Source: Elmis aenea (lineage: Eukaryota; Arthropoda; Insecta; Coleoptera; Elmidae). Taken from it: a stretch of 64,000 nt of DNA. Location of the stretch: contig OX393578.1 in NCBI GenBank assembly GCA_947652605.1, positions 34,725,470 to 34,789,469 on the forward strand, read 5' to 3'. The position numbers and the translations under genes were made by a program. Numbering within the stretch: the stretch's first letter is position 1; every line of letters begins with the position of its first letter. Under the pieces are notes generated by a model. That model saw only the letters and a list, made by a program, of their open reading frames with translations, was not told the origin of the DNA and searched no databases. Shown here piece after piece: positions 10,801 to 22,556 of the stretch.

Positions 10801-13567
10801 TTTGGTGCTCATTAATAATCCGAAGAGAAATTGGAAATATCTCAAACGGTATCCGAGAAAATTAGGAAAAACTGAAGTCCATTTTTGTAAATCACTTATA
10901 ACTCCTTCGGAGTTTGAAATATTTCATATGTGTTAAAACATTGCCCAAGCAACTTTTTAACCCCAATCGGATAGTGGTCACAAATTTTTCCTAGGTCGAT
11001 TCGTTTTTGTTTTAGACAACCAACTTTGTTTTTTCTTATGGGCACCATATCGCGTTTTTCTTCGTTATTAAAGTTCATTTTTACGACTAACAGGCCTTCA
11101 AAACGTTTAGTTTGTTGATCGGTTGTCATGGAAACAACATAAACTACAATGACCGGCCTACCTGATTTATAATGGTTATTGTTTAAAACGTATTTTTTGA
11201 AATTTGACAATGAAAGAAAAAGTAAAATACCATGTGTGATACATCAATGGATTTAGAAAAATAAATGCTATTTGATTATGTAAATAGCAAAAATTGCGCC
11301 CATAAGAAAAAACAAAGTTGGTTGTCATAAAACAAAAACGAATCGATCTAGGAAAAATTTGTGATCACCATCCGATTCGGCTTAAAAAGTTGCTTCGGCA
11401 ATGTTTCTACACATTTGAAATATTTCATACTCCAAAGGAGTTATAGACGATTTTCAAAAATCGTATTTTCTGGGTTTTCCTAATTTTCTCGATTACCGTT
11501 TGAGATATTTCCAATTTCTCTTTGGATTATTAATGAGCATCTAATTTTGCAACTTTGCCCTAATTTAACCGACCTCGTAGCTCTTAAGGTAAGCGAGATC
11601 CCCATGCATTTACTCGAATTTGGGACACCCTGTATATATATTTTGCATATTTCGTGTTTTCTGGTAATAAAATGTTTATATTTTGAACCTGAGATTGGTC
11701 AATTGTACAATATAATAGATATTTTATTGTGCATGAACCATGCAGCATGGTAAGTATTAGTTGTTTATACAAAGGAGAGGTAAAATAAGGAGCTGTTTAC
11801 ATGATATTTCAAACACTAAGAATTCAGCTGTTTGTGACAATTATGATATCATTCCAGGTGATAAGAGCAATAGGTATTTCTAGAAAATATAATTTGAGGA
11901 TGATTTGCAATTTTGACAAGCACTATTTTAAGTAACTGTGAACATGTGTATATACAATAAGAGGATTACTTTACATTTATTTAGAATTTTAAAGGATTTG
12001 AGAAAGTACGAATAAAAATATGCTAATGAAAAATGATGGATTTTAATTTTTGTTACTAGTTGGCCAAAATTATCAAAGATTATCAACAGATGATTCCTTG
12101 ACCATCGATTTCGATATCATGAAAATTTTAAAAATGTTCCAATAACGGTAGATGTTTAAGGATCGTTCTCAATTTATAAATTCAAATATTCAGATTGTTG
12201 CCATAATTTCTTGTGAAAATTTTTGAAAAACATATTGTATATTGTTTTAATAATTTTTAATTAGTATTTCTGATTTTCTTTTGTTTGCATAAATATAAAA
12301 ATAATAAAGTAAATCAATAATTATATTGTTTTATTTGACTAAATATCCCTGAACCTTTCGGCATATTTCTTTTTTTTTTTTGTTGTTGCCTATAATGCAA
12401 ACCTTACTTATAAGTATAACATTAAAAATAGTAAATAAACCACATCTTACATACTTATAACAAATGATATATAAAACATATAAAACCAATTTGAAGGTCC
12501 TATGTAACTACACTATTTTATGAGTTTAATAGTTTATTCATTAGTATATCAATTAACATACAACAAATAATACTTCATTGATACGAATGGCATATTGCTA
12601 TGCAATATAAAATAACATAACTTTTTACCAGAAAATAGGAGCAGCCACATAAGGGTACAGGTAAAATTTAAATATTTATGTAAAAAGCATTCCTAAAGTT
12701 TTTACGCTGGGGACGACTGATAAATTGAAAATAAAAATTTTAAATTAATTTATTACAATTAAGTTTGTCTTGAATCTCAGATAAAAAAACTTCCAGCCGT
12801 TATGGCACACTTACACTCCAGTTTAGCATAATTTTATGTATGAATAAAATTACAAGTGGAAAATATGTTTTGCACTTACCAAATGTTTTAAAGAAAATTT
12901 CGGTGCCAATTTCAAACTTCCAATCATCACTTTGATTTTGCACATAAATAATGTTAAGGTCCTCCAGAGTTAAAGATGCAAATGCTATAAAATTTATGTT
13001 TTCTTCAATTTTCTTTAATAAATTCCATGATTCTAACAATGTATTCATTAGTTGTTCATTTTTTTGTAAGTGATTTCCTACATATTCCCTCAACTCCTTA
13101 CTATTTGTACTTGTAAATATTTGTGTCAATTCCAAAATAGGGTCTAAATTAATATTTTTCAAAACATGAGTAGCTTTAAACACTTGTTTTCTGATTAATA
13201 ATTCAGATACCCAAACGAAAATCTAAAAATAAAACCTTATAATTATAACTAAAGGAAAGGTACAGAGAAGTTACCTCTCTTTTAAACCATCGGTCAGTGT
13301 CTGAAGGTTGTGTATGCTTTCGTGCAGATAAAAATGTTATGGCCAAGTTAACATATAAACCCTTGGCAGCAGCTTCTCTTGCTACCTCACGATCACCCAA
13401 CTGTGTCCAACCAATCCATACTCCTAGGGCTTCTGCATTTAATATTGGGGGAGGTGTTGGTTTGACCTACAATAAAGTCATTTAAATGTTTCATTGAGGT
13501 TAGAAAGAAAAAAAATATCAGAATTAAAATAAATTACCTGCAATATTTTATTTTCTTTGGCAGACAT
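3371..13567 (-). CDS. SPG11: Spatacsin (SPG11) orthologue, partial at 3' end
   Basis: Six exons join in frame on the minus strand: 13538-13567 (phase 0), 13275-13466 (0), 12880-13222 (ends phase 1), 8273-10308, 4961-5140, 3371-4894; together 1435 codons. The product resembles spatacsin, a large helical-repeat protein that works with ZFYVE26 (SPG15) and AP-5 in lysosome reformation. Recognisable conserved stretches include AWRYL, LIEYCVENNLHYLLNLFLAY, DLVQKYG with RPSIAS, and PLLAILATSYE spliced to PDSFVTNWLTWLS. The reading ends at WSKEQ, before the roughly 400-residue C-terminal domain, which probably lies left of the window. The N terminus starts far inside the vertebrate protein (about 2440 aa), so upstream exons are missing or insect spatacsin is shorter. 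Introns carry the TIR elements at 5265, 6775 and 10713. The acceptor of the 10308 exon is the least certain junction; it is chosen because it restores phase and adds VWCSLQLTKIKNF. Confidence 0.85.
4961..5140 (-). CDS. SPG11: Spatacsin exon 5, 60 codons
   Basis: The acceptor TTTTCAG/CCTGAT is at 5140 and the donor CCA/GTAAGT at 4961/4960, phase 0 at both ends. It encodes PDSFVTNWLTWLS through FEVFLP. It continues directly from LAILATSYE of the preceding exon, matching the order seen in spatacsins of other animals. Confidence 0.85.
5265..6136. mobile_element. TIR MITE in a spatacsin intron, TA-flanked
   Basis: An 872-bp element with imperfect inverted ends GGGGAAGGTGGTATATGCTG (left) and a right end containing CAGTATATACCATCTTCCCC, each flanked by TA. 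Similar 'gtcccactatac' segments recur internally. No transposase is seen. TA duplication suggests the Tc1/mariner group, but the family is not identified. Confidence 0.7.
6775..7566. mobile_element. Near-palindromic mariner-type MITE, family A copy 1
   Basis: The ends CAGGGTGATTGAAATTCGAG and its complement are flanked by TA. The two arms, each several hundred bp, are nearly complementary, including ATGGGGATCTCGCTTATTAT close to each end. It lies in the spatacsin intron between 5141 and 8272. No coding capacity; the short open frames inside are by-products of the palindrome. Confidence 0.85.
7569..8272. other. Remainder of spatacsin intron, nothing recognised
   Basis: AT-rich intronic sequence between the family A MITE and the donor at 8272. 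No splice-consistent exon, repeat or RNA gene was recognised. Confidence 0.5.
8273..10308 (-). CDS. SPG11: Spatacsin exon 4, 678 codons
   Basis: This is the largest exon. The open frame continues upstream of the GTG at 10265-10267 through VWCSLQLTKIKNFAV to a candidate acceptor GCCGAAG/TT at 10308, which completes a codon begun by the G ending the previous exon. The donor is GAA/GTATGT at 8273/8272. It encodes the mid-spatacsin helical repeats, with AWRYL, ETQEILLNELSKYGIF and DLVQKYG as landmarks, and a serine-rich stretch near the end (SSITSQSSYGSTTSSSAGSD). Confidence 0.85.
10713..11632. mobile_element. Near-palindromic mariner-type MITE, family A copy 2
   Basis: The ends CAGGGTGTCCCAAATTCGAG and its complement are flanked by TA at 10711-10712 and 11633-11634. 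The arms match copy 1 (6775-7566), but the centre (about 11041-11250) keeps roughly 200 bp absent from copy 1. It lies in the spatacsin intron between 10309 and 12879. Confidence 0.85.
11635..12879. other. Spatacsin intron sequence, nothing recognised
   Basis: Very AT-rich sequence with no open frame of note and no clear terminal repeats. A small extra exon here cannot be excluded, but the phases of the flanking exons already agree without one. Confidence 0.5.
12880..13222 (-). CDS. SPG11: Spatacsin exon 3
   Basis: The acceptor TTTTTAG/ATTTTCG is at 13222 and the donor TTTG/GTAAGT at 12880/12879, ending in phase 1. It encodes IFVWVSELLIRKQVFKATHV followed by helical sequence through EIFFKTF. 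The 'KATHVLKNINLDP' stretch parallels the N-terminal helical repeats of other spatacsins. Confidence 0.8.
13275..13466 (-). CDS. SPG11: Spatacsin exon 2
   Basis: The acceptor TTGTAG/GTCAAACC is at 13466 and the donor GAG/GTAACT at 13275/13274, giving 64 codons in phase 0. It begins VKPTPPPILNAEALGVW, resembling the proline-rich segment that precedes the helical repeats in spatacsins. Confidence 0.8.
13538..13567 (-). CDS. SPG11: Spatacsin putative first coding exon
   Basis: Ten codons (MSAKENKILQ) from an ATG at 13565-13567 to the donor CAG/GTAATT. It is short, so its place as first exon rests on phase and position: 467 bp from the divergent Ric start. The ATG is preceded by '..ATAAG', so it could instead be an internal exon of a longer gene. 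Confidence 0.6.
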
Positions 13568-14034
13568 CTTATAACTCTTTATCACAACAATATTACTTGA
13601 AAAATATCATGATTCAATTTTTTTGACACTTTGAACCACAATTGTGCATCACCTGACATCTTGCACTTTTTTTTATCAAATGTAGGTCATGCTTTGTTTG
13701 ACAACACTATGCAAATTTTATAAAACGACTACCGACCAACCAACTACGATCTTGGTAGGAATGATTTGATGATGTCTGATGCCTTTTGCAAATTAATGTT
13801 TGTAAGTTATTTTAGTTATTCTCTAACAACATTAAATTAAATTAAATACTAGTAGTTGTATTGAAATTATTCATTTTTTATTTAAAAACCAGTAACGAAG
13901 CGTACTAAAAAGCTTTTATTATTTTTGTATAACTGGACTTCTTACAAAAGTTGCCTGAAGGACGTGAAGTACATTTTATTAAAAGTCCGCAATGGGCGAT
14001 ATGTTGTAGTAGTAACGACCGATAAGTCAAAATA
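13568..14034. promoter_or_regulatory. Shared upstream region of spatacsin and Ric
   Basis: 467 bp separate the divergent start codons of the two genes, so both promoters must lie in or near it unless a leader intron extends them. I see no TATA box that can be assigned with confidence. The call is positional. Confidence 0.5.
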
Positions 14035-15181
14035 ATGGCAGGAGAGGCAACACCAAGTTCTAGTGGCCATAAACGAAAAATTAAGTTATCTAGACAAGAA
14101 TCTAATAGAAGTGAAATTGAAAATGATAGGCCAGCGGCTGGTGACAATAATTCTCGAACTACGAGGGGTGGCATTAGGGTATACAAAATAGTGGTGCTAG
14201 GGGATGGGGGTGTAGGAAAATCAGGTGCGTTAACAGATGGAATGTGTATATAAATAATACCCAGTTTAATTTTTTAGCTGTTACTTTGCAATTTGTAAGC
14301 CACAGTTTTCTTGATTACCATGACCCTACAATCGGTATGTATCAATAAATTAAGGTCCTAGTTTTTAATTTAAATAAGTAAATTGTAGAAGATTCATATC
14401 AACAACAGGCTGTAATCGATGGGGAACCTGCGTTGCTTGATATTTTAGACACTGCCGGCCAGGTATGTTGCACTGTGATAGAATGTACTGGGACGATGAA
14501 TTAACCTGTTAAATACAATATACATAACTGTTACGTGCCTCTTATAACGGACATAAATTATTGGCGTTTGATTTTCTTTATTTTATAACTGAGTTAGTAG
14601 ATGTCATTCTTTTAAAATATGTTTCATACAGCATTTATTTTGCTGTGTTAAAGATACGGAGTGGGCCTTCTATCGTTCGCTAAAGTTGGTAGGTGTGGAG
14701 TCGAAAACTTAAAATAATTAAAATATTTATTTAGGTTGAATTCACTGCCATGAGGGATCAGTACATGCGTTGTGGTGAAGGATTCTTAATTTGCTACAGC
14801 GTTACTGACCGTCACAGTTTTCAAGAAGCATTAGAATATCGTAAATTAATACAAAAAGTACGTGCTTCAGAAGACACGCCTCTAGTCCTTATCGGTAATA
14901 AGTTCGATTTACAAATGCAAAGAAAAGTTACCACTGAAGAAGGAAAAACATTAGCAAGACAATTTGGTTGTCCTTTTTACGAAACTTCGGCTGCTCTTAG
15001 AACGTATGTAGATGATGCATTTCACACACTTGTAAGAGAAATTCGGTTGAGAGAAAGGCAGAAATTGGGTTTGCCAATTACTAATGAACGCAAACCACAC
15101 AGACATAGTAAATGGTGGAGATTACGGAGTATTTTTGCCCTTGTGTTTAGACGAAAGAGGCATAATAATTACACATCCTAG
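14035..15181 (+). CDS. Ric: Ric, RIT-family Ras-like small GTPase
   Basis: Four exons (14035-14224, 14278-14334, 14389-14462, 14735-15181) join with matching phases to a 255-aa protein. A 45-residue hydrophilic N-terminal extension precedes a complete G domain: P-loop GDGGVGKS (56-63), effector loop HDPTIEDSY (78-86), DTAGQ (103-107), NKFD (162-165), TSA (191-193). The effector loop is the RIT/Ric type rather than classical Ras. The C terminus ends in a basic, tryptophan-containing segment ([19 protein letters not shown]) with no CAAX box. Family members bind the plasma membrane electrostatically through such a tail, and Drosophila Ric binds calmodulin there. It signals in Ras/MAPK-type pathways. 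All key GTP-binding residues are present, including the glutamine of DTAGQ. It is divergent from spatacsin. Identification is secure. Confidence 0.96.
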
Positions 15182-18100
15182 ATTTGATCATCAGTTTATG
15201 TTTCTTTGTTTAAATACCAATATTATTTTTTTGTTTTTGAATCATTTTCACGTACTTTATGCGTGGATTTTTATTAAATGTTCGACAGCAATTGCAGTAT
15301 TTTTGTTGTGAATTGTTAATTAATTGAAATTTTATGGAACTAACTTGTTCTTAAATAACTGAAGTTGCCTTTTACAAATTGCTTTTGTAATTTGTTTCTA
15401 CATTAATTATTTGATTGCAGTAACAAGTAAGTGCAATCAAATATAAATATTTATATTGCGGCAAAGCATTAAAACAATCAGCCGAATTAAATACAAGAGT
15501 ATTTCATTGAACTAGTATTTTGTCGTAAATTAGTGAGGTAGTTAATGTTTAATGTGGGGCTCAATATTTAACATTTTTTCAGCAAAATCTTTTAGACAAA
15601 ACTTAAGACAGTAATAATACAAATATTTGCTTGTTTATGATTTTTCATTACTGCGTTACATGGGTAACTTTGTCATTAAGTTGGAAAAGTTGAGCAAATC
15701 TGCATAAAAAATTGGTTTAAAAAAAAATTAATTAGTGATGCCAATTTTTGAGAAAAATGACAAAAGTTTCAATCTCAGTTTTTAATTTAACCATTACAAT
15801 TGAAATTGTAAAGTTTACATTGATTATGAGGAACAAATTAATATTTTTGAAAGTTGTGTAATTACTAGGACCTAGTTTGTTTTTTGGTAATTTTACTTGG
15901 TTGTAACCGTGTGGTGATAATACCGTACTTACGCAAATCTAATGAGCACCTCGATTTTCAAAACCTTTAAATCAAAAAAGTATTTGTTGGTGAATGTAAT
16001 GCGCATCAGCAAAAAGTGCACTCTACAACGAGTTTTTATTGCGAATTACTGCCTATTACTTGTTTTATGAAATGTTCTTTTTAATTACAACTGTATGGTT
16101 GATATGGTGCAAGTTTATTTTAAATGCTATAAAAACAGCACAAGCCATACGATTATACGTTCAAAAGTATTTTGATCGGGAAATACTGTCAAGAAGACAT
16201 TTCTCGGGTTAGAACTCATCCATTCAGAAAATGATTGTTATTTTTGCCCTCAAGCACAAAAATTAAATTTAGTTGAAACATGTTTTGCTAAAACGTTTTA
16301 TTTAGGTCAAACTTGACTTTTTATGTTGCCCCACTAATTAAGCATTAACTTTTAGTGATAACGAATGACTGCATTTGTGAGCTTGTAGTTAACAAGTAAG
16401 ATGCAATATGTGCAGAAGTTTTAAGTCTTTCAGTGTTGTTAAATAATAATAGAAATACATAGTTTACAAAACAAATAGTAAGTTAAATAATGTAGCAACA
16501 AGACCAATCAAACGATGCATTTAGTGTTTTAATTAAAATTAAATGTGTTGAATGTATGTACAATTAAATAAGCGAGTATTGTTGAACATTAATGAATATT
16601 CTGCAATGATATGTAAAATTTACAAGTTGATGTTTTAATTTTAGCTTTTATGATTAAAGTTGGATCGTATTCCATGAAACCATTTGACAAAAAAGCACCA
16701 AACACGATATACCCCCATAGTTTAATGTACAGTTAACTACATTATTGCTTTTTTTTTTGATGAAAGCATAATAAAGAGGCTAATTATTTAAATAATTAAT
16801 AATAATTGATTTTAATTGATAAATATATTTTATATTTTTTAAAATATTGATAGTAAAACTTTTAAGGTTATTGAACTAACTTGTGAAAAATTTAAGTGCT
16901 TTTGAAAACTTTTTTACATAAATCTGGAATAACTTTAATAATGGTAAGTGTAACATTATATAAATTTTGGACCACCCATTACATTGTTGAAAAATACACT
17001 ATACGGCTCACATAACATTACGTTTATATTAAATAATTGAGAATCCAAAAGCATTTACAAACTCCTTTATAAAAATGCAAATTGTGTGGGCTTCAGATAA
17101 TATTTGAACATTAAGGTAAATAAAAGACGTACAATAATAATTTAAAGAAAAATGTTGGTGCTAGTGGTGGAGATAGTGCATGATGATTAAAAGAGAATAA
17201 AAATTTGTCATCTGGGCTGAATAGTGATTCAAGTAATTTAGTTATAAAAAAAATACAGTTATTATTTACTGACAGTATTTATGCTAAAATTAATTATTTT
17301 TTAAAAAAGTTGTAATGTGACAAAAATGTTCTCATTAAAAATTTATCACCTCAAATTAGAGCAGACTTAAATATAAAAGTAATAATATTTATGCCGATTT
17401 ATTCTGAAACATTTTGACTGCCATCTGTACTTTTGTATTTAAATTGCTATATAGCTAAATTTGATATTGACCTTTTTATATACATTTTTAGACCATTGCC
17501 AACAGAATGTCATTCCTAAATTGAAAATAATAATTATCTTGTTGAAAATGAAAGTTAAACCTACTACTAAACATGTATACAACTGTACACATGTAGCAGC
17601 AAATCGGTTTAACATTTAGTTTTCAAAAGATTAAGAATGATAATGAAATTTGCAAATAATCAAAACAGATACAAAACACAATACCAATCATGAATGACGG
17701 GTATAGACGTAATATTGTAGTAAATATATATAAATAAATGTGTCATAGGCAGCTTAACATGTTTTAACTGTGAAATATTACATGATATTGTATGTTGTAT
17801 GTGCTAAAGACATGGAAACAACACTAATTAAAAAATGGCTCCCATTACCGAAACAGGTTTTCGTTTCTCAATTGATTTTCAAGATTGCAAAAACTTGTTT
17901 CGAATCTTGGACTATATAAATGTTGACATTATTTGAGGAAACAAAATTGTTTGGAAGTTACGCATGGTTTAAATAGTAAATTAAGTTTAATCGTTACTAT
18001 CCTTAATTTAAAAAAATGAATCTCAGATACTGGATAAGTTTCGAAACATACTGTATGTAAATAAAACAAGAATTATGAAAAATATTTTTAAAGCATTTTC

Positions 18101-18294
18101 AGTGTTACCAGAATTTATTTATTTGTTGATGTACAAATAAGATTTTTATGCCTCTTTTAACCATACTTAATAATTTTTAATTTTTTACAAGAAGCTTTAC
18201 AAATAAAACCAATAATATATTAATGTTGAATATGTATTTATTTGAAAGTATTATTGTATATTTAATTTATTATTATATATAACATTTTGTAAAA
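15182..18294. other. Ric 3' flank, probable long 3' UTR and spacer
   Basis: About 3.1 kb of AT-rich sequence between the Ric stop and the convergent Adal gene. It contains several AATAAA motifs but no reading frame, TIR pair or recognised element. The end of the Ric transcript cannot be placed from sequence. Confidence 0.5.
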
Positions 18295-18317
18295 TTTATT
18301 GAAAAATAAATGTTTTG

Positions 18318-20148
18318 TTAGAAAAGTGCTGCATTTAAATCCTTCCATTCATTTAGTTTATTTCTTAATGTATTTTTTTCATCAGATGAAGCAAAGCAAA
18401 ATTCGATTGCGTTGTATGATATATCCCACAATGATTTTTTGGATAAATTGAAACTGTCTTCAGCATGAGCATATTCTTCTGTACATGATGTACCAAAAAC
18501 ACCTTTATCGTCCGTCTGAAAAAAAGTTTACTATTTACTGTAACTTTTCGCTGTGTAGAACAAGCATATAAAATAAAGAGTAAACTGTGAGCTGTAAAGA
18601 TACTTGTATGAAAAGTAATCTCAAAAATTACGCTGATATTTCAAATACAAATAAATTTTTAAATTAATTACTTCATACATAGTACACTACATATTTTTAA
18701 AATCAAAGTAAGAAATAAAATTAAAAACAGGTCAGTTATTAATTTTTGGGAAATATGTAGTAAACCTTTGACATTTTTTATTAAATAAAAACAGTACTTA
18801 AGTGCATTTTAAAATAAGTAGGAATTTTTGTTTCATTTAATTAACCTGTTTTCATCTATATTTAAAATGTGCAAAGTAAACCTTTAAATTTGGTCACATT
18901 ATCAATATAAAAAAAAACACTTATTTAAAAAATTTATAATAGCTGTGGGTAGGGTTGTTAACTGTACGCTTTTGGGGCATACATACACATTTTTGTAAGA
19001 CAATATTACTGTGCATCTCTAAAAATCTGATACTTCTATAAATAGGAAAATTCAACAAGATTGAGTCATAATAAAAATTTTAATAATAACATTTTACTAT
19101 AATCAGATTTTTCCACAAAAGCAAAATTAAACAAATCTGCAACATAATTAATTTTTAAAAATACTTACACACAATGAAAATGGTAAAGACCATTTTAACC
19201 ATTCTTTAACGTGATGTTCTTTGTAACTTACAGAAGTACCACATAAAACAGTCGAAGTTAAGCAACATTCTAAAATAGAAATAATTAGATTAACAAAATT
19301 GAATCATTCCATATATTGCACCAGTTGGTATATTTGCTGCCGCATATGTTTTCCAAGTTTCTTCGCTTCCTCCATGGTCTGGATGTAAACAAGTTCCATG
19401 TCCTAATCTATCTGGTTTAAATTTAAGCATTTGTAAGACTTCTTCATTGTTTATTATTTCCGCACAGTGTAATGTAACAAATAAACCATTTTGCCTTGCT
19501 CTTATAAATAATTTTTCATCAAAAAAACCTTCTTTAGGATTACCACTCAAGTCTATACCTCGAATAATATCTGGATATTTCGCCTTCATCTTTAAAATTG
19601 TATCTAAAGTTTTAATTGATGAAGTAGGGCCAAGTTGTCGATCAATTGATAAAATTAATTTAATTATTATTGGATTTTTATTTTCCACAATTGCTTTAAC
19701 ACAAGCTTCGATATATTCTAATTGGGTCATATCTCCTACTTCTTTAGGCGTAGTTCGAAGTTCCAAATAAACCACATTGTCTTTGTGGAACTCCTCAATG
19801 ACATTTTTGGTTGCAATATATAATGCTTTTGAATTCTTCGTAGCATCATGAGCAACTTTAAATAGTTTAAAACATTCGTTCAAACTTCTTTCTTTTCGTT
19901 TTAAAGAATCAACCATCTTTTGGTAATATGCTATTGATTCATCATGTACTCCCAACTCTTTTAAAGTTTGTTTACTCAGAGATCCATTTAAATGAGCATG
20001 TAGTTCCTATCAACAAAAAAAGTGTATGTGTTTTCGTAAAATAAAAATTATAAAATCATGTGCTACCTACAATTTTTGGCAAAGCTTTACAGAAGTCCAT
20101 AATGCGTTTATTAGCGATGCAACCACACAACACACCGACTGTTGCCAT
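18318..20148 (-). CDS. Adal: Adenosine deaminase-like protein (ADAL/MAPDA)
   Basis: Four exons on the minus strand (20071-20148, 19322-20006, 19169-19269, 18318-18515) give 353 aa, close to the roughly 350 aa usual for the family. ADAL enzymes are zinc hydrolases that deaminate N6-methyl-AMP to IMP in the cytosol. Landmarks are HAHLNG (29-34), YLELRTTP (106-113), SIDR (146-149), GIDLSGNP (176-183), LHCAE (205-209), LGHG (227-230) and the metal-binding TDDKG at an exon junction (289-293). All expected catalytic and metal residues are visible. The family's ExCLTSN is ECCLTST here. The Met at residue 17 gives an N terminus closer to typical ADAL and may be the true start. An AATAAA lies 18 nt past the stop (18295-18300). 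The exon 2 donor (ACTG/GTGCAA) is weak but required by phase. Confidence 0.95.
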
Positions 20149-21779
20149 TAATAATTAGCCATGTTTACAATTATTCTGCAATTTCGTTTAACCTCAAACT
20201 TTCATTCCCGCGCTTATAAAATTTCTCTATCTTTCCGTTCGATGGCGTTGGTAGCAACAATAAAATTTAAAATTGCGCTACATGTTTATCTCCTATTTTT
20301 GCATACGTTGCAGCAAAAAGTAAAAAATTTAATATACCTAAATTAAACTGCAAAAAGTTGCATGCAATTTTGTATGTTTCAAATATTTTTTTATTTTTGC
20401 ATATGCTTTGAGATGTCATTTTGATAGTGACGACAGTTAAGCGCACTTTAGTATGAGATACTATTTCTACCCTATTCTCTCAATTTTGTTGTTTTTGTGT
20501 GTCGATACCCTTACAAATAGAGCTGCTTAAGGAATGCGAATGATATGGATATAAATAGTTTTTCAACATAAACAGTACTTTTTATTTAATTTTACTATTT
20601 ATTTAAACTCTCTCTGCTCGCTCTGCAAGCAGATGAAGAGCACCTGAAAAACCTTAAGTACACTGCCGGCAACAATTACACGACTTTGTCTCGACTCTCG
20701 ACCCGACACCGATAGCGAAAGTTTGAGTTTTAATTGTTACGAGGTGGCTTAAAGGGCACTCAGATACACTATGTAATATAAAGAATCAAATGATTTATAA
20801 ATATTGCTCAAAGATAGAAAAATTATAACATTTAAATACACCAACAAAAATCTGTTTGGTTTAATTTTATAGCAGTGGGGTTTTTGCCAATTAAAAAAAA
20901 AACAGTAATTACGTCTTAGCGAACACTTATCATAGTTATTTAAGTCGAGTACAATCTTTCACCCATTACATTTAGATATATCTTGTTTGTAAATATTTTA
21001 AGCAGATTTTAAAAAAATAATTTATGAAGGCTAATCAGTTACAATGATTTTAAATATTTAAATATAGAGTATGTTTTTATCACTACAATAATTTTAATGC
21101 AAATTTTTTAAACAAAAATAATGGCGTCAAAAAAAAACGTACCTACTTCTAGTCTAGGTCTACTTTGCGACGGGAGATCCTCGAGAGCGAGAGTCGCGAT
21201 TCTTTTGTTTTCGACGCATTCTGAGATTTGTAGGTTACTAGTTTTAATAAAAAGCAGACAAATTTACACGGAGATAAACTTTTTTTTGTGGTTAACTTTT
21301 TCATATTACATAATCAGGGGTACTTGTAACCCGATTTTATTTTCTATCAGAATAAATTTAAAAAGTATACTACATACATATATGTAATTTCAAGTCGACT
21401 ATAGTTAAAGGAGTGCGACAGCCAACTTTTTACCCAGTGTTAGGTAATATAATGTAGGTACAACTAAAAAAATGAGAAAAATTGATTTTGTTCTTTCGGT
21501 GTGAACATTTTGAAATCGATCAAGAATTCCATTGCAGCAATTTTTTATTTTGCATTTGAAGGTTTTATGAAAGTTTTGCTTAGTCGATTTAATTTTGTTA
21601 TCTTGTTATGAACTTTGTTATTCCATAGGGGCACTATATTTAATTTTCACAGAGTTTGTTTCTGATTTTTAAAATATATCGAGGTTATATTGTGAAAACA
21701 TTTTTTAGACACCATTAAGTTATCTTTGGAAAGAAACAAAAATTAATTGCCCAATTTGTCAATGTTTTAACTGACCAGG
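20149..21779. other. Intergenic, no recognised feature
   Basis: AT-rich spacer with one less AT-rich patch (about 20600-20760). I find no convincing exon, terminal repeat or RNA gene. Confidence 0.5.
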
Positions 21780-22254
21780 GAAGGTCACGATACGTTGTCG
21801 CTAGAATTTGATTAAGGCTGTGTTTATTGCATCAAGAACATCAGAACTAAATGTTTTGCAAAGTTATAAGTGCCACTGGCAATTTTCTTCGGAAAAATAG
21901 GGGAAAAACTGAAAAGCTGAATAATAAAAGTAATTTTTGCGATCGCGTTGGCCGTGAAACCGTCAAACACAAAATTTAAATTTTCCTATTTACCAGTGCG
22001 CGCATCCTTTGCAAGTAAAATGGTGCAAAGTTTTTGAGAAAATATTAAACTGTTTCGGAGAAAAACGTGAAAAACGAGGCCTTTGTAAAAACGGTTTTCC
22101 CTATGCAAGTCACATAGATTATAAGTAGTTATAATAGATAGGTACACCCGGGGCCATCGTTATACTAGCGGGCCGACTCATTACTGCAAAATGCAAGAAA
22201 AGTGGTGGGGATAATGACCGACCATTCAGTATTTGCTTATGTTTGCTATGTACC

Positions 22255-22556
22255 TTTTAATTTTTTTGCTGGTCTCTAATACGAGATAATTTAAATAAAA
22301 AATTCCATCTCCAACTTCACAGTGAGGTACATTTGCTTAAAAAGCAAAAACTTTTTACGTCATCATTGTTTGCTCTTTTTTTCTAATTTTTGCTTTATAC
22401 ATTTTAAATTTTTTGCTGGTCTCTAATATGGGATGATTGAAAAAAAAATTATACCTCCAACTTCACGGTGAGGTACATTAGCAAAAAAATCAATCAACTG
22501 TTTACGTCATTTTTTGCAAATTTTTGCTTTACTTTTTAATTTTTTTGCTTGTCGCT
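22255..22556. repeat. Tandem repeat of about 147 bp, 2+ copies
   Basis: Units begin 'ttttttgctggtctctaat' near 22260 and 22410, with a partial third unit near 22540. Each contains 'ccaacttcac.gtgaggtacat' and 'tttacgtcat'. They are subterminal to the left arm of the composite element, a common place for transposase-binding arrays. Confidence 0.65.

Noticed and set aside
10896..11210. 104-codon minus frame in the second family A MITE
   Set aside because: It spans arm and unique centre, shows no known motif and has no counterpart in the related elements.
20600..20760. Less AT-rich patch as a possible exon or LTR
   Set aside because: No open frame with splice sites, no matching second LTR and no tRNA primer site were found.
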